Source of the DNA: Erysipelothrix rhusiopathiae
GTDB taxonomy: Bacteria; Bacillota_I; Bacilli_A; Erysipelotrichales; Erysipelotrichaceae
Reading direction: 5' to 3'
NCBI GenBank assembly: GCA_902772725.1
Contig: CACYBS010000098.1
Location: 1 to 35,586 of the forward strand
DNA: 35,586 nucleotides
A model generated the notes under the pieces. The model did not search any database. It saw only the letters and a list, made by a program, of their open reading frames with translations, and was not told where the DNA came from. Positions 1-7,785 of the stretch are shown in pieces. The translations under genes were made by a program, and so were the position numbers. Within the stretch, counting starts at the first letter, position 1. Each line of letters opens with the position of its first letter.

Positions 1-1
1 C

Positions 2-100
2 AGTAATTGTCACCCGTTCTTCACAGGACGTCAGCGTTTCGCTGCTGCGCAGGGTCGTATCGAGAAGTTTAACAAAAAATACGGATTTACAAATAAATAG
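2..100 (+). CDS. rpmE: 50S ribosomal protein L31, C-terminal fragment
   Basis: The window opens inside a reading frame whose last 32 residues match the C-terminal end of bacterial ribosomal protein L31: a CHPFFTG segment, then QRF, then a [11 protein letters not shown] tail before the TAG at 98-100. L31 is a component of the large ribosomal subunit. The 5' part, including the N-terminal cysteines that separate the zinc-binding from the zinc-free form, lies outside the window. One cysteine is visible in CHPFF, as in the usual family pattern. A hairpin terminator follows 10 bases later. Confidence 0.9.
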   Translation, partial: SNCHPFFTGRQRFAAAQGRIEKFNKKYGFTNK

Positions 101-110
101 TAGAGATAAG

Positions 111-137
111 CAGCGTCATTATTTGGCGCTGTTTTCT
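111..137 (+). terminator. Rho-independent terminator after rpmE
   Basis: A 7-bp stem (CAGCGTC with GGCGCTG, one G-U pair) closes a 7-base A/T loop and is followed by TTTTCTT. It lies directly after the rpmE stop and just before the ribosome binding site of the next gene, so part of the transcription may read through. Confidence 0.7.
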
Positions 138-156
138 TATTTCGGAGGGAAAGGAT

Positions 157-1326
157 ATGAAAGTAAGATCAAATAGAATGAGCGCATTTCAATCATCCGT
201 ATTTACGGAATTGAAATATATGAAAACAGATTATGAAAATCGTACCGGTATTCAAACCATTGACTTCTCGATCGGAGCACCGAATATTGCTCCCCAGCAA
301 TCCATCATGGAAGAGCTGGCAAGACAGGTTATGGTACCGGATAACTATAAATATGCCATCATCGATTTAGATAAGATGCAGGAGACCATCCAGAAATGGT
401 ATTTAAACAGATATCAGGTTGAACTGTCTAAGGATGAGATGGTTTGTGTTCAGGGCTCCCAGGAGGCATTAAGTGAGCTTTGGTTATCGGTTGTCGATGA
501 AGGGGATATTGTCCTTGTTCCTGATCCTTATTATCCGGTATTTGCGGATGGGCCAAAGATTGCCGGTGCTAAGGTTGTATCCATGCCGCTTAAGGAAGAA
601 AACGATTATCTGATTGACTTTGATGAAATCGATTCGGAAATTGCAAAAGAGGCAAAGGCCATGCTGGTATCATATCCGAATAATCCAACCTGTGCTGTTG
701 CACCGGATGCGTTTTATGAAAAGTTGATTGCGTTTGCCAAAAAGTTTGATTTATTCGTACTGCATGATAATGCCTACAGTGAACTCGTCTTTGACGGAAA
801 GGTTGGAAAGAGCTTTCTTGCCTATGAAGGCGCCAAGGATGTTGGCGTAGAATTGAATTCTTTTTCTAAGACATTTGGGATTGCCGGAGCAAGACTTGGT
901 GTCTGTGTCGGCAATAAAGATGTCATCGACAGCTTTAAAATGTTGAAATCCAATATGGATTACGGTATTTTCTTACCGATTCAATATGCCGGCATGGAAG
1001 CATTGATCAATGCTCAGGATTCCATCAAGGAAACCTGCAAAGCATATGAAAGACGAAGAGATCTTGTCAGTGAAGAATTTTTAAAGGCAGGATGGTATGT
1101 TCCGAAAAGCCCGGCCACAATGTTTGCGTGGGCTAAGATTCCGGATAAGTATGAAACCTCTATGGATTTCGTAAAAGACTTATTAAATAAGACAGGTATT
1201 GTCGTTACTCCGGGCCAGGCTTTTGGCAAAGAGGGTGACCGCTATGTCCGCTTAGCTTTGGTTGAAGATGAAGAAAATATTAAGGAAGCAGCCAGAAGAA
1301 TGATGAAAACAGATATTTTTCGTTAA
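157..1326 (+). CDS. PLP-dependent aminotransferase, class I/II (DapL/AspC-like)
   Basis: The 389-residue protein is a fold-type I aminotransferase. The Schiff-base lysine is K238 in the SFSKTFGIAGARLG motif. The cofactor-binding NNP (about 175-177), the D204/Y207 pair in HDNAYSEL and a C-terminal substrate-binding arginine in DRYVRLAL are all present. The N-terminal DFSIGAPNIAP and PDPYYPVF motifs resemble the LL-diaminopimelate and aspartate aminotransferase group, but the exact amino donor cannot be read from the sequence. Length is normal for the family. ATG 157 is supported by GGAGGG seven bases upstream. The gene stands alone between two terminators and has no clear promoter of its own after the rpmE hairpin. 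Confidence 0.85.
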   Translation: MKVRSNRMSAFQSSVFTELKYMKTDYENRTGIQTIDFSIGAPNIAPQQSIMEELARQVMVPDNYKYAIIDLDKMQETIQKWYLNRYQVELSKDEMVCVQGSQEALSELWLSVVDEGDIVLVPDPYYPVFADGPKIAGAKVVSMPLKEENDYLIDFDEIDSEIAKEAKAMLVSYPNNPTCAVAPDAFYEKLIAFAKKFDLFVLHDNAYSELVFDGKVGKSFLAYEGAKDVGVELNSFSKTFGIAGARLGVCVGNKDVIDSFKMLKSNMDYGIFLPIQYAGMEALINAQDSIKETCKAYERRRDLVSEEFLKAGWYVPKSPATMFAWAKIPDKYETSMDFVKDLLNKTGIVVTPGQAFGKEGDRYVRLALVEDEENIKEAARRMMKTDIFR

Positions 1327-1356
1327 GTACTTCATTTTTGATGAAGTACTTTTTTT
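1325..1356 (+). terminator. Rho-independent terminator of the aminotransferase gene
   Basis: A perfect 10-bp stem (AAGTACTTCA with TGAAGTACTT) and a 7-base loop run into seven T residues. The first stem bases overlap the stop codon at 1324-1326. The hairpin separates the gene from the convergent tetR gene. Confidence 0.9.
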
Positions 1357-1364
1357 GTGAGATG

Positions 1365-1943
1365 TTAAAGATGGCTGAACACTTCATCTCGAACATATCT
1401 TGTTGAAGCATCACAAATGGCCGCAATTGTTTGTACCGATTCATCACATCCATTAATAAACCACTCCAATATAATATTTCGTAATGCACCTATGCAGGCA
1501 ACCAATAAATAATAACGTTTTTTATCGATCGTTGGGTATGTTGTTTTAATGTAGTCACGCAATTGAAAAAAAGCGGTTTTTTCGATGTTTGTCTTCAAAA
1601 CAAGCGAATAGAGTTCACTATTGTCTTTCATCATCTGCACGATTGGTGGAAATATATCTTCTTTGTTGTTGATTGCGTTCCAGACAGCCTTATTCACTTC
1701 TTTTAATTCATGGTTGATCATTTCCGATAATATGTCATCAACGGTTTGATAGTTTGAATAAAATGCAGTTCTGGAGACGCCGGCTCTTCGAGTGAGTTCA
1801 GAAACAGATATATCGTTAATATCTTTAGCTTCTAATATTTGAACCAATGCGTTTTGAAGACATGTTTTTGTCATAAGTTTAGCCTGCTTGTTGGATAAGC
1901 GGACAATATTTTTCTTTTCGAGTTCTGTTTTTTGTTCTTGCAT
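1365..1943 (-). CDS. TetR/AcrR family transcriptional regulator
   Basis: This 192-residue protein has a TetR-type helix-turn-helix at about residues 25-70. It includes ISVSELTRRAGVSRTAFYSNY, the typical recognition helix with the F-Y-x-x-Y/F signature, followed by DDILSEM. The C-terminal ligand domain is less conserved and ends with a helix-rich RNIILEWFINGC segment seen in several TetR groups. The start has AAGGAG seven bases upstream on the minus strand. It is divergent from the radical SAM operon across a 148-bp gap that carries an inverted repeat, so it most likely represses that operon and possibly itself. The ligand is unknown; a fatty acyl compound would fit the neighbours, but this is inference. 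Confidence 0.88.
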   Translation of the reverse strand: MQEQKTELEKKNIVRLSNKQAKLMTKTCLQNALVQILEAKDINDISVSELTRRAGVSRTAFYSNYQTVDDILSEMINHELKEVNKAVWNAINNKEDIFPPIVQMMKDNSELYSLVLKTNIEKTAFFQLRDYIKTTYPTIDKKRYYLLVACIGALRNIILEWFINGCDESVQTIAAICDASTRYVRDEVFSHL

Positions 1944-1956
1944 GACAATTCTCCTT

Positions 1957-1996
1957 GTTTTTGTAGTGGGATATCAATGTACTGTGTTTTTGTAGT
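1957..1996. repeat. Direct repeat of an 11-mer in the tetR upstream region
   Basis: The 11-mer GTTTTTGTAGT occurs at 1957-1967 and again at 1986-1996, a 29-bp period. It lies just upstream of the tetR ribosome binding site. The second copy runs into GTTGTCAT (1995-2002), close to the GTTGTAAT arm of the nearby palindrome, so these may be extra regulator contacts. Confidence 0.45.
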
Positions 1997-2022
1997 TGTC
2001 ATATATATACCCAGCGCTTACA

Positions 2023-2058
2023 ATTACAACAACGTTACAGTTGTAATGCCATTATAAT
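2023..2058 (+). promoter_or_regulatory. Putative TetR operator and promoter of the radical SAM operon
   Basis: An inverted repeat with perfect 8-bp arms (ATTACAAC at 2023-2030, GTTGTAAT at 2040-2047) and a 9-bp spacer lies immediately before a TATAAT hexamer at 2053-2058. No good -35 hexamer is visible at the expected distance; the palindrome occupies that place. A regulator bound here would block the promoter, which fits repression by the divergent TetR protein. Binding is inferred. Confidence 0.6.
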
Positions 2059-2091
2059 TGTTGGTTTGGCGTTAGTCAACCGGAGGTATTT

Positions 2092-3441
2092 ATGAGTATT
2101 AAATCAACATTGACAAAATTTGGCTTGGAACAGATGATAGATTATGTTTACAAGGATCCAGAAAAAGGCATGGTTAAAGTATTAAATTGGGCTGACCAGT
2201 TTTCTAAAGGAGAATATGAACCTCATAGAAAAATGATCCGGCAAGTTGTTGAGGATGAAAATAATCCTTATCATTCATTTGTGAATAAGATTTTCACCGA
2301 TCTTGATAAAGAAGTTGTTAAAAAAATTCTGGTGAATTTCTTTGTATACGCAAACTTGGCGGGATGGCCAATCCAAGAAGAAAACCGAAAAAAATATAAC
2401 TGTAATATTCCATGGGCAATTTTGTTGGATCCAACAAGCGCATGTAATTTACATTGTACAGGGTGCTGGGCTGCTGAATATGGTAACAAGTTAAATCTAT
2501 CATTTGATGAGATTGATGACATCATTAGACAGGGAAAAGAACTTGGTATTTATATGTATATTTATACAGGTGGAGAACCACTTGTTCGAAAGAAAGATTT
2601 AATTAAACTATGTGAAAAACATGATGATTGTGTCTTCCTGTCTTTTACCAATGGAACTTTAATCGATGAAGCATTTGCGGATGAAATGTTAAGAGTAGGC
2701 AATTTTGTACCTGCAATTTCGCTGGAAGGATTTGAAGGTGCTACAGATAGTCGAAGAGGTATCGGTGTATATGATCATGTGTTACGTGCCATGAATATTT
2801 TGAAAGAGAAAAGACTTCCTTTTGGAATTTCCGCATGTTATACATCACAGAACTATGAATCTATCTCATCTGAGGAATTTTATGATTTGATGATTGATAA
2901 TGGTGCATATTTTGTATGGTTCTTCCATTATATGCCGGTTGGAAACGATGCGAATTTAGATTTATTACCGACACCTCAGCAGCGTATTGGAATGTATAAG
3001 ACGGTTCGGAAATATCGCGCCACAAAACCATTGTTTGCGATGGATTTCCAAAATGATGCTGAATATGTGGGTGGCTGTATTGCCGGCGGAAGAAGATATC
3101 TTCATATTAATGCCAATGGGGATGTGGACCCATGTGTATTTATCCATTATTCGGATTCAAATATTCGTGAAAAGACATTATTGGAAGCATTACGTTCACC
3201 GATGTTTATGCAATATCACGACAACATACCGTTCAATAAGAATATGTTAAAGCCATGTCCAATGTTAGAAAATTCCGGAAAATTAACAGAAATGGTAAAT
3301 GCAGCACATGCACATTCTACGGATTTACAATCACCGGAAAGTGCTGATCATCTCTGTGGCAAGACAAAACCATATGCAGATAATTGGAGTCCGTTCGCCG
3401 ATGAACTGTGGCAGAGCTCTCAGGCAGGTAAAGCAGAGTGA
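2092..3441 (+). CDS. Radical SAM enzyme with C-terminal cysteine-rich (SPASM-like) region
   Basis: The 449-residue protein carries the radical SAM [4Fe-4S] motif CNLHCTGC (C118, C122, C125) and the SAM-binding GGEP at 160-163. The C-terminal third has further cysteines at 329, 348, 389 and 422, in GGCIAGGRRYLHIN, GDVDPCVF, LKPCPMLEN and LCGK. This suggests at least one auxiliary iron-sulfur cluster, as in SPASM-type enzymes. About 110 residues precede the radical SAM core. ATG 2092 has GGAGGT upstream. It is first in an operon with a DegV protein, a MetK paralogue, a patatin and a PAP2 protein. Radical SAM enzymes that join or modify lipid acyl chains are known, and the context suggests a lipid substrate, but a peptide or other substrate cannot be excluded. 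Confidence 0.85.
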   Translation: MSIKSTLTKFGLEQMIDYVYKDPEKGMVKVLNWADQFSKGEYEPHRKMIRQVVEDENNPYHSFVNKIFTDLDKEVVKKILVNFFVYANLAGWPIQEENRKKYNCNIPWAILLDPTSACNLHCTGCWAAEYGNKLNLSFDEIDDIIRQGKELGIYMYIYTGGEPLVRKKDLIKLCEKHDDCVFLSFTNGTLIDEAFADEMLRVGNFVPAISLEGFEGATDSRRGIGVYDHVLRAMNILKEKRLPFGISACYTSQNYESISSEEFYDLMIDNGAYFVWFFHYMPVGNDANLDLLPTPQQRIGMYKTVRKYRATKPLFAMDFQNDAEYVGGCIAGGRRYLHINANGDVDPCVFIHYSDSNIREKTLLEALRSPMFMQYHDNIPFNKNMLKPCPMLENSGKLTEMVNAAHAHSTDLQSPESADHLCGKTKPYADNWSPFADELWQSSQAGKAE

Positions 3442-4313
3442 GAGAATATGTAATATTAACGGATGCGACGGCGGATCATATAGAAGATTATTTGAATACA
3501 TACGATATAGATATAATTCCCATGACAATTAGTATGGGTGATAAAGAATATGTATACGGAGCAGATAACAGCACAATCAGCGCGAGTGAATTTTATGCTC
3601 TCCAGCGTGAACACAATTATTGGCGTACATCCGCTATAGCTCCGGGAGTATATGAGAAGTATTTTGAGAAATACGCAGCTCAAGGAAAAGATATTATCTA
3701 TTTATGTTTTTCTTCCGGGATGTCAAGCACATATCAAACTTCATGTATTGTAGCAGATATATTAAAGGATGATTATCCACAGACCCGTATTACATGTATT
3801 GATACGTTGAATGGCTCAACACCTCAGGGATTTCTTGTTCGAGAAGCTTTGGTGAAGAAAAGCGAAGGCTTAAGCTATGATGAATTCATTGATTGGGTCA
3901 ACAATAATAAATTGAATGTTGGTGTCTATTTCAGCGTCGACACATTAGATCATTTGTATCATGGAGGAAGATTGTCTAAAACAGAGGCCGCAATTGGATC
4001 TACTTTTCACATAAAACCATTTTTGACGATCAATCGTGAAGGCAAATTAAATGTTGTCGCAAAGCCAATAGGAATGCACAAAGCGATGAATTTGGTGGTA
4101 GAGAAAATGAAAAACGAATGGCGTCCGGAGATGGGAAGATATGTATTAATTTGTCATGGTGATGATCAAAAGAGGGCCGATAAGTTAAGAGAAAAGATAG
4201 CGGATGAATTTCCGTCGGCAGAGATAGAGATAGGGTTAGTAGACCCAATTATTGGCGCGCATACCGGACCGGGAATGATTTCACTTTGTTTCTGGAGTAA
4301 AGAGAGGGAGTAA
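3438..4313 (+). CDS. DegV family fatty-acid-binding protein
   Basis: The 291-residue protein starts at GTG 3438, overlapping the upstream TGA by four bases, which indicates translational coupling. The opening YVILTDATADH is the DegV-type start (usually DSS or DST). The fatty-acid pocket motifs SSGMSSTYQTS, GGRLSK, IKPFLTINREGKL and the final IGAHTGPGM are all recognisable. DegV proteins bind a single fatty acid; the FakB members present it to the kinase FakA, which is not in this window. Here DegV sits between a radical SAM enzyme and a MetK-like protein, so it may present an acyl chain to one of them rather than to FakA. That role is an inference. Confidence 0.9.
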   Translation: MREYVILTDATADHIEDYLNTYDIDIIPMTISMGDKEYVYGADNSTISASEFYALQREHNYWRTSAIAPGVYEKYFEKYAAQGKDIIYLCFSSGMSSTYQTSCIVADILKDDYPQTRITCIDTLNGSTPQGFLVREALVKKSEGLSYDEFIDWVNNNKLNVGVYFSVDTLDHLYHGGRLSKTEAAIGSTFHIKPFLTINREGKLNVVAKPIGMHKAMNLVVEKMKNEWRPEMGRYVLICHGDDQKRADKLREKIADEFPSAEIEIGLVDPIIGAHTGPGMISLCFWSKERE

Positions 4314-4319
4314 GAATTT

Positions 4320-5156
4320 ATGTTTGAAAAAGTAAATCCACGACATCCGGATAAATTAGCCGATCAGATCGCAGGAGCTATTGTGGATCTGGCATATACA
4401 AAAAATCAGAATCCTACAGTTGCGTGTGAGGTTCTCATTGGACATGGACATTGTCACATTATCAATGAAACGTCGGAGCATTTCAATAAAGAGGAAATTA
4501 CCAGAATAGTCGATAGAATCGTGGGTAAACATTTAGATATTGATTATGCGGAATATATGCAGGATAAATTTTTATCGAATAACCAAAAAGGAGCGATTCG
4601 ATGCGGAGATAACGGTATATTTAGAGGGTTACCGTTGACGGAAGAACAAAAAGAATTATCGGTCATAGCTCATCAAATATACGATCAATATCCTTACGAT
4701 GGGAAATATATTTTAGATTACAAATCCAAACGATTGATAATCTGTCAAAGTATGGCACAAAATGATGAAATTCAAAAAATCGTCAAAATATCAAATCCGG
4801 ATATCACTTTGGAAATAAACCCATTAGGATACTGGACCGGCGGAATTGATGTGGATAGCGGTGCTGTCAATCGAAAATTAGGCTCTGATATGGCAGACTC
4901 ATTGACCGGAGGAGGTTTATGGGGAAAGGATCTTTCAAAAGCGGATATCACATTGAATTTATATGCATGGAAATATGCACAGCTTCTCAATGAGAAGGTA
5001 GAAATTTTATGCGCAATCGGTGATGAAGAAGTTACTGTCTGCTATAAAAATAAAACCATGAAAATTAAATACGAAGATATCATCGAAGAAATTCGTAACG
5101 TAATTTTTGATGAATATGGAGGATTTGAACAATTTTCACAATGGGGATATTTCTAA
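4320..5156 (+). CDS. Compact S-adenosylmethionine synthetase (MetK) paralogue
   Basis: At 278 residues this is about 100 shorter than ordinary MetK, yet the key segments appear in order. HPDK at 9-12 stands for GHPDK, with RHPDK here; CGDNG at 95-99 stands for GDQG; NPLGYWTGG at 167-175 stands for the NPTGRFVIGG region; NRK at 184-186 stands for GRK; GGGLWGKDLSKAD at 197-209 stands for GGAFSGKDPxKVD. The loss is spread over linkers and the third domain, not a single break, and the frame is intact. The reaction would be ATP plus methionine to SAM if activity is kept. It follows degV by six bases. It may supply SAM, or a related adenosyl compound, to the radical SAM enzyme; this is inference. 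Confidence 0.78.
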   Translation: MFEKVNPRHPDKLADQIAGAIVDLAYTKNQNPTVACEVLIGHGHCHIINETSEHFNKEEITRIVDRIVGKHLDIDYAEYMQDKFLSNNQKGAIRCGDNGIFRGLPLTEEQKELSVIAHQIYDQYPYDGKYILDYKSKRLIICQSMAQNDEIQKIVKISNPDITLEINPLGYWTGGIDVDSGAVNRKLGSDMADSLTGGGLWGKDLSKADITLNLYAWKYAQLLNEKVEILCAIGDEEVTVCYKNKTMKIKYEDIIEEIRNVIFDEYGGFEQFSQWGYF

Positions 5157-5172
5157 TGAAAGACGGTGAACT

Positions 5173-6009
5173 ATGTTAGGTTTAATTGATGTTGGCGGTG
5201 GAAATAGAGGAGCGTTTGGTGCCGGAGTATTAGACTATTGTATAGATCATCACATTGTTATGGAGTATTGTATAGGAATTTCTGCCGGAAGCGCAAATTG
5301 TGTTTCCTATATCGCCAAACAAAGAGGTCGTAATCTTCGGTTTTATACCGACTACAATCTTTCTAATGAATTTTTAAGTTTAAGAAATGGAATCAAACAT
5401 CATTCTTTAACCAATTTAGACTATATTTACTCAACCATCAGCAATGAAGATGGTAAAGATCCCCTGGATTATAAATCTTTTAAGGAATCGAATCAGGATT
5501 GTATTATTGTCGCAACCGATGCCATTACAGGAGAAGCAGTTTATTTTGATAAAGATGCGTTAAAAGAAAACGATTATCGAGTTCTTGCGGCATCATGTAA
5601 TATTCCCGGAATTAATCAGGCATATGTATTGAATGGACATGAATATTTTGATGGAGGTTTATCGAATCCAATTCCTATTGATAAAGCCTTTCAAGATGGA
5701 TGCGATAAAGTGATTGTTATTTTGACTTTGCCTAAGACGCATTTTAGAGATAATAAACGGGATAGACAGCTGGCAAAATTCATTCGATCTTATCCTAAGA
5801 TTAAACGGGCTGTTGAAAATCGCAGTTTTATATACAACGAACAATTGAATCAAATTATCGAATTGGAAAAAGATGATAAAGTTTTGATTCTTTCACCGGA
5901 AAAGAAGCCGGAGATGGATACATTGGGAAAAAATAAAGATGAAATTCTGCGTGTTTATAATGAAGGATATCTGGAAGCTGAAAGGATTAAATCGTTTATA
6001 GAACGATAA
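5173..6009 (+). CDS. Patatin-like phospholipase / acyl hydrolase
   Basis: The 278-residue protein has the patatin oxyanion segment GGGNRGAFGAG (8-18), the nucleophile elbow GISAGS with serine S37, and the dyad aspartate D159 in FDGGLSNPIP. No signal peptide or membrane segment is visible, so it is probably cytoplasmic and acts on the inner face of the membrane. Patatins release fatty acids from phospholipids or other acyl esters. It starts 16 bases after the metK-like stop with a weak AAGACGGTG ribosome site, consistent with the same transcript. It resembles the short bacterial RssA/YjjU-type group more than secreted ExoU-type toxins. Confidence 0.88.
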   Translation: MLGLIDVGGGNRGAFGAGVLDYCIDHHIVMEYCIGISAGSANCVSYIAKQRGRNLRFYTDYNLSNEFLSLRNGIKHHSLTNLDYIYSTISNEDGKDPLDYKSFKESNQDCIIVATDAITGEAVYFDKDALKENDYRVLAASCNIPGINQAYVLNGHEYFDGGLSNPIPIDKAFQDGCDKVIVILTLPKTHFRDNKRDRQLAKFIRSYPKIKRAVENRSFIYNEQLNQIIELEKDDKVLILSPEKKPEMDTLGKNKDEILRVYNEGYLEAERIKSFIER

Positions 6010-6034
6010 TTCTATAAAGAAAGAGAAATGTTTT

Positions 6035-6676
6035 ATGAAAACACTTAAAGCACAAATATATAAATATCCAATTATCTATACTTTATTATTTTATGGAATA
6101 TACATATTTGGCTTTTTTCTGATAGAGCAGGTCAATCAACGGCCTGCCATTCTTATTTATTCTGTATTTGATGATTGGATTCCTTTCTCTAAATATGCAG
6201 TCGTTCCTTATTGTATGTGGTTTGTAGAGATTGCAGGAATTCTATTGTTCCTTTATTTTAAAAAATCGAGAGATATTTACTTTCGAAATATGGCTTTGAT
6301 ACTTAGTTCAATGATGTGTGCTCTGCCAATATTCTGCCTGTTTCCAACCGCAGTTGATTTACGTCCATCTTCAGTTATTGGAGATGATATCTTATCGAAA
6401 CTGGTGCGATTTATATACTTTGTGGATGATAGCCGAAACGTTTGTCCATCGCTTCATGTTACCGAGTGTTATCTTATGACAAAAATCTGGAATCAATATA
6501 TCGGAAAGAAAAAAGGACTGCCTATGATGATTTTAAATGTGATCATATGTATCTCTACGCTGTTCCTTAAACAGCACAGTGTGATCGATGTTGTCGTTGG
6601 ATTGTTGTATGGTATATTATTTAAGTATCTTTTTGACCTTATTGTGTCAAAAAAGTTAAGTGCAACTGACAGTTGA
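6035..6676 (+). CDS. PAP2-type membrane phosphatase / phosphotransferase
   Basis: This 213-residue integral membrane protein has about six hydrophobic segments. The phosphatase-type motifs CPSLHV (137-142) and KQHSVIDVVVG (179-189) carry the catalytic histidines H141 and H181 and aspartate D185 of the PAP2 superfamily. The PFSKYAVVPYCMWF segment near residue 50 is typical of the PAP2_3/inositol-phosphotransferase branch. Substrates in the family are lipid phosphates such as phosphatidate or polyprenyl pyrophosphate, or head-group transfer between lipids. It is last in the TetR-controlled operon, 25 bases after the patatin gene, and no convincing terminator follows it. Confidence 0.85.
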   Translation: MKTLKAQIYKYPIIYTLLFYGIYIFGFFLIEQVNQRPAILIYSVFDDWIPFSKYAVVPYCMWFVEIAGILLFLYFKKSRDIYFRNMALILSSMMCALPIFCLFPTAVDLRPSSVIGDDILSKLVRFIYFVDDSRNVCPSLHVTECYLMTKIWNQYIGKKKGLPMMILNVIICISTLFLKQHSVIDVVVGLLYGILFKYLFDLIVSKKLSATDS

Positions 6677-6701
6677 CAGATTTCTAAGTTGGTTTGATAG
6701 T
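6673..6701 (+). promoter_or_regulatory. Promoter for the membrane HTH regulator gene
   Basis: TTGACA at 6673-6678 overlaps the stop codon of the PAP2 gene. After a 17-base spacer GATAGT lies at 6696-6701, four of six matches to the -10 consensus. It is well placed for the gene starting at 6748. Confidence 0.55.
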
Positions 6702-6747
6702 ATTCCACCGATGAAAATTGTACCTTGAAGCCAGAGAGGTGAACAAA

Positions 6748-7734
6748 ATGATTTTTGCAGATAAGATTATGAATTTACGAAAAAAGGCCGGATGGTCTCA
6801 GGAAGATCTGGCAGAGAAGGTGGGCGTCAGCCGTCAGTCTATTTCTAAATGGGAAAGCGGTCAGTCGATTCCGGATATTAACCGCATTATTGAGCTATCC
6901 AAGATATTTGATGTGAGCACAGATTATCTATTAAAGGATACAATAGACCAAGAGCAGTCAAATCCTGTACAGGAGGTGACATATGATCTTCCTTTGCGGC
7001 CGGTGTCCATGGATGAAGCCAACGCATTTATGGCAGTTCGTGAAATCATGTCTAAGCGCATCAGTATCGGTGTTCTGTTATGTATAGTATCTCCGATTGC
7101 GTTGATTGGCTTATCTACAGCCCAGGAGGAAGGGGAAATTCAACTGAGTGAAATGCAGGCATGTGGCATAGGTCTTGTGATATTAATTGTGCTGGTGGGA
7201 ATTGCGGTTGCCCTGTTTATTAACAGTTCCATGCTCTTTAAGCCATACGAAGATATTGAAAAAGAGGATATTGATGCTGCCTATGGAGTGGAAGGTATCG
7301 CCAGAGATAAAATGGAGAAGTTTCATCCGATCTATGAAAAATCGATGATAATCGGGATTATTTTATGCATTCTATCCTGCCTTCCGGTTTTTATCGCAAT
7401 GACATTTACGGAATCCGATTATATGATGTCCATGGCGGTTTGTGTTCTGTTGGTGATGGTTGCGATTGGTGTATTTAATATCGTTCGTGTAAGTATCATC
7501 GATAATGGATATAAGATGTTACTGGAAGAAGGGGATTATTCCCGCACTTCGAAAGCCGAAAAGAAAAATAACGATGATTGGGATACGATTTATTGGGGAA
7601 TCACGCTTGTGATATGGTTTGGCTGGAGCTTTATGACAAACGCATGGCATAAGACATGGATTGTCTGGCCGATTGCCGGTATCGGATATGGTGTCTTTGT
7701 CGCCATTCGGCGTGTAATGCGCAAAAAAGTGTAA
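6748..7734 (+). CDS. XRE-type HTH regulator with C-terminal membrane domain
   Basis: The protein has about 328 residues. The N-terminal 65 form a Cro/C1-type HTH containing the common motif [21 protein letters not shown] linker and about six hydrophobic segments follow, in three pairs, ending with [20 protein letters not shown] 6748 is preferred to a TTG ten codons upstream because AGAGAGGTGA sits just before it. Such HTH-plus-membrane proteins in Bacillota usually act as autoregulated transcription factors tethered to the membrane; the signal they sense is unknown. It has its own promoter and terminator, so it is a separate unit from the lipid operon. Confidence 0.85.
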   Translation: MIFADKIMNLRKKAGWSQEDLAEKVGVSRQSISKWESGQSIPDINRIIELSKIFDVSTDYLLKDTIDQEQSNPVQEVTYDLPLRPVSMDEANAFMAVREIMSKRISIGVLLCIVSPIALIGLSTAQEEGEIQLSEMQACGIGLVILIVLVGIAVALFINSSMLFKPYEDIEKEDIDAAYGVEGIARDKMEKFHPIYEKSMIIGIILCILSCLPVFIAMTFTESDYMMSMAVCVLLVMVAIGVFNIVRVSIIDNGYKMLLEEGDYSRTSKAEKKNNDDWDTIYWGITLVIWFGWSFMTNAWHKTWIVWPIAGIGYGVFVAIRRVMRKKV

Positions 7735-7740
7735 CAATAT

Positions 7741-7785
7741 AAATCCTCCGAATTTGCATAAAGTGCATACTCGAAGGATTTTTTT
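7741..7785. terminator. Terminator between the HTH gene and the convergent hydrolase gene
   Basis: An imperfect 11-bp stem (AAATCCTCCGA with TCGAAGGATTT) encloses an inner TGCA/TGCA pairing and runs into a T tract at 7779-7785 on the plus strand. The minus strand side has a weaker T-rich tail, so use in that direction is less certain. Confidence 0.75.

Noticed and set aside
4300-4330. SAM riboswitch ahead of the metK-like gene
   Set aside because: Only six bases separate it from the degV stop and no SAM-box pattern is visible there or in the operon leader.
6663-6675. CAACT/AGTTG hairpin at the end of the PAP2 gene as a terminator
   Set aside because: The stem is only five pairs and no T tract follows; the TTGACA there is better read as a -35 box.
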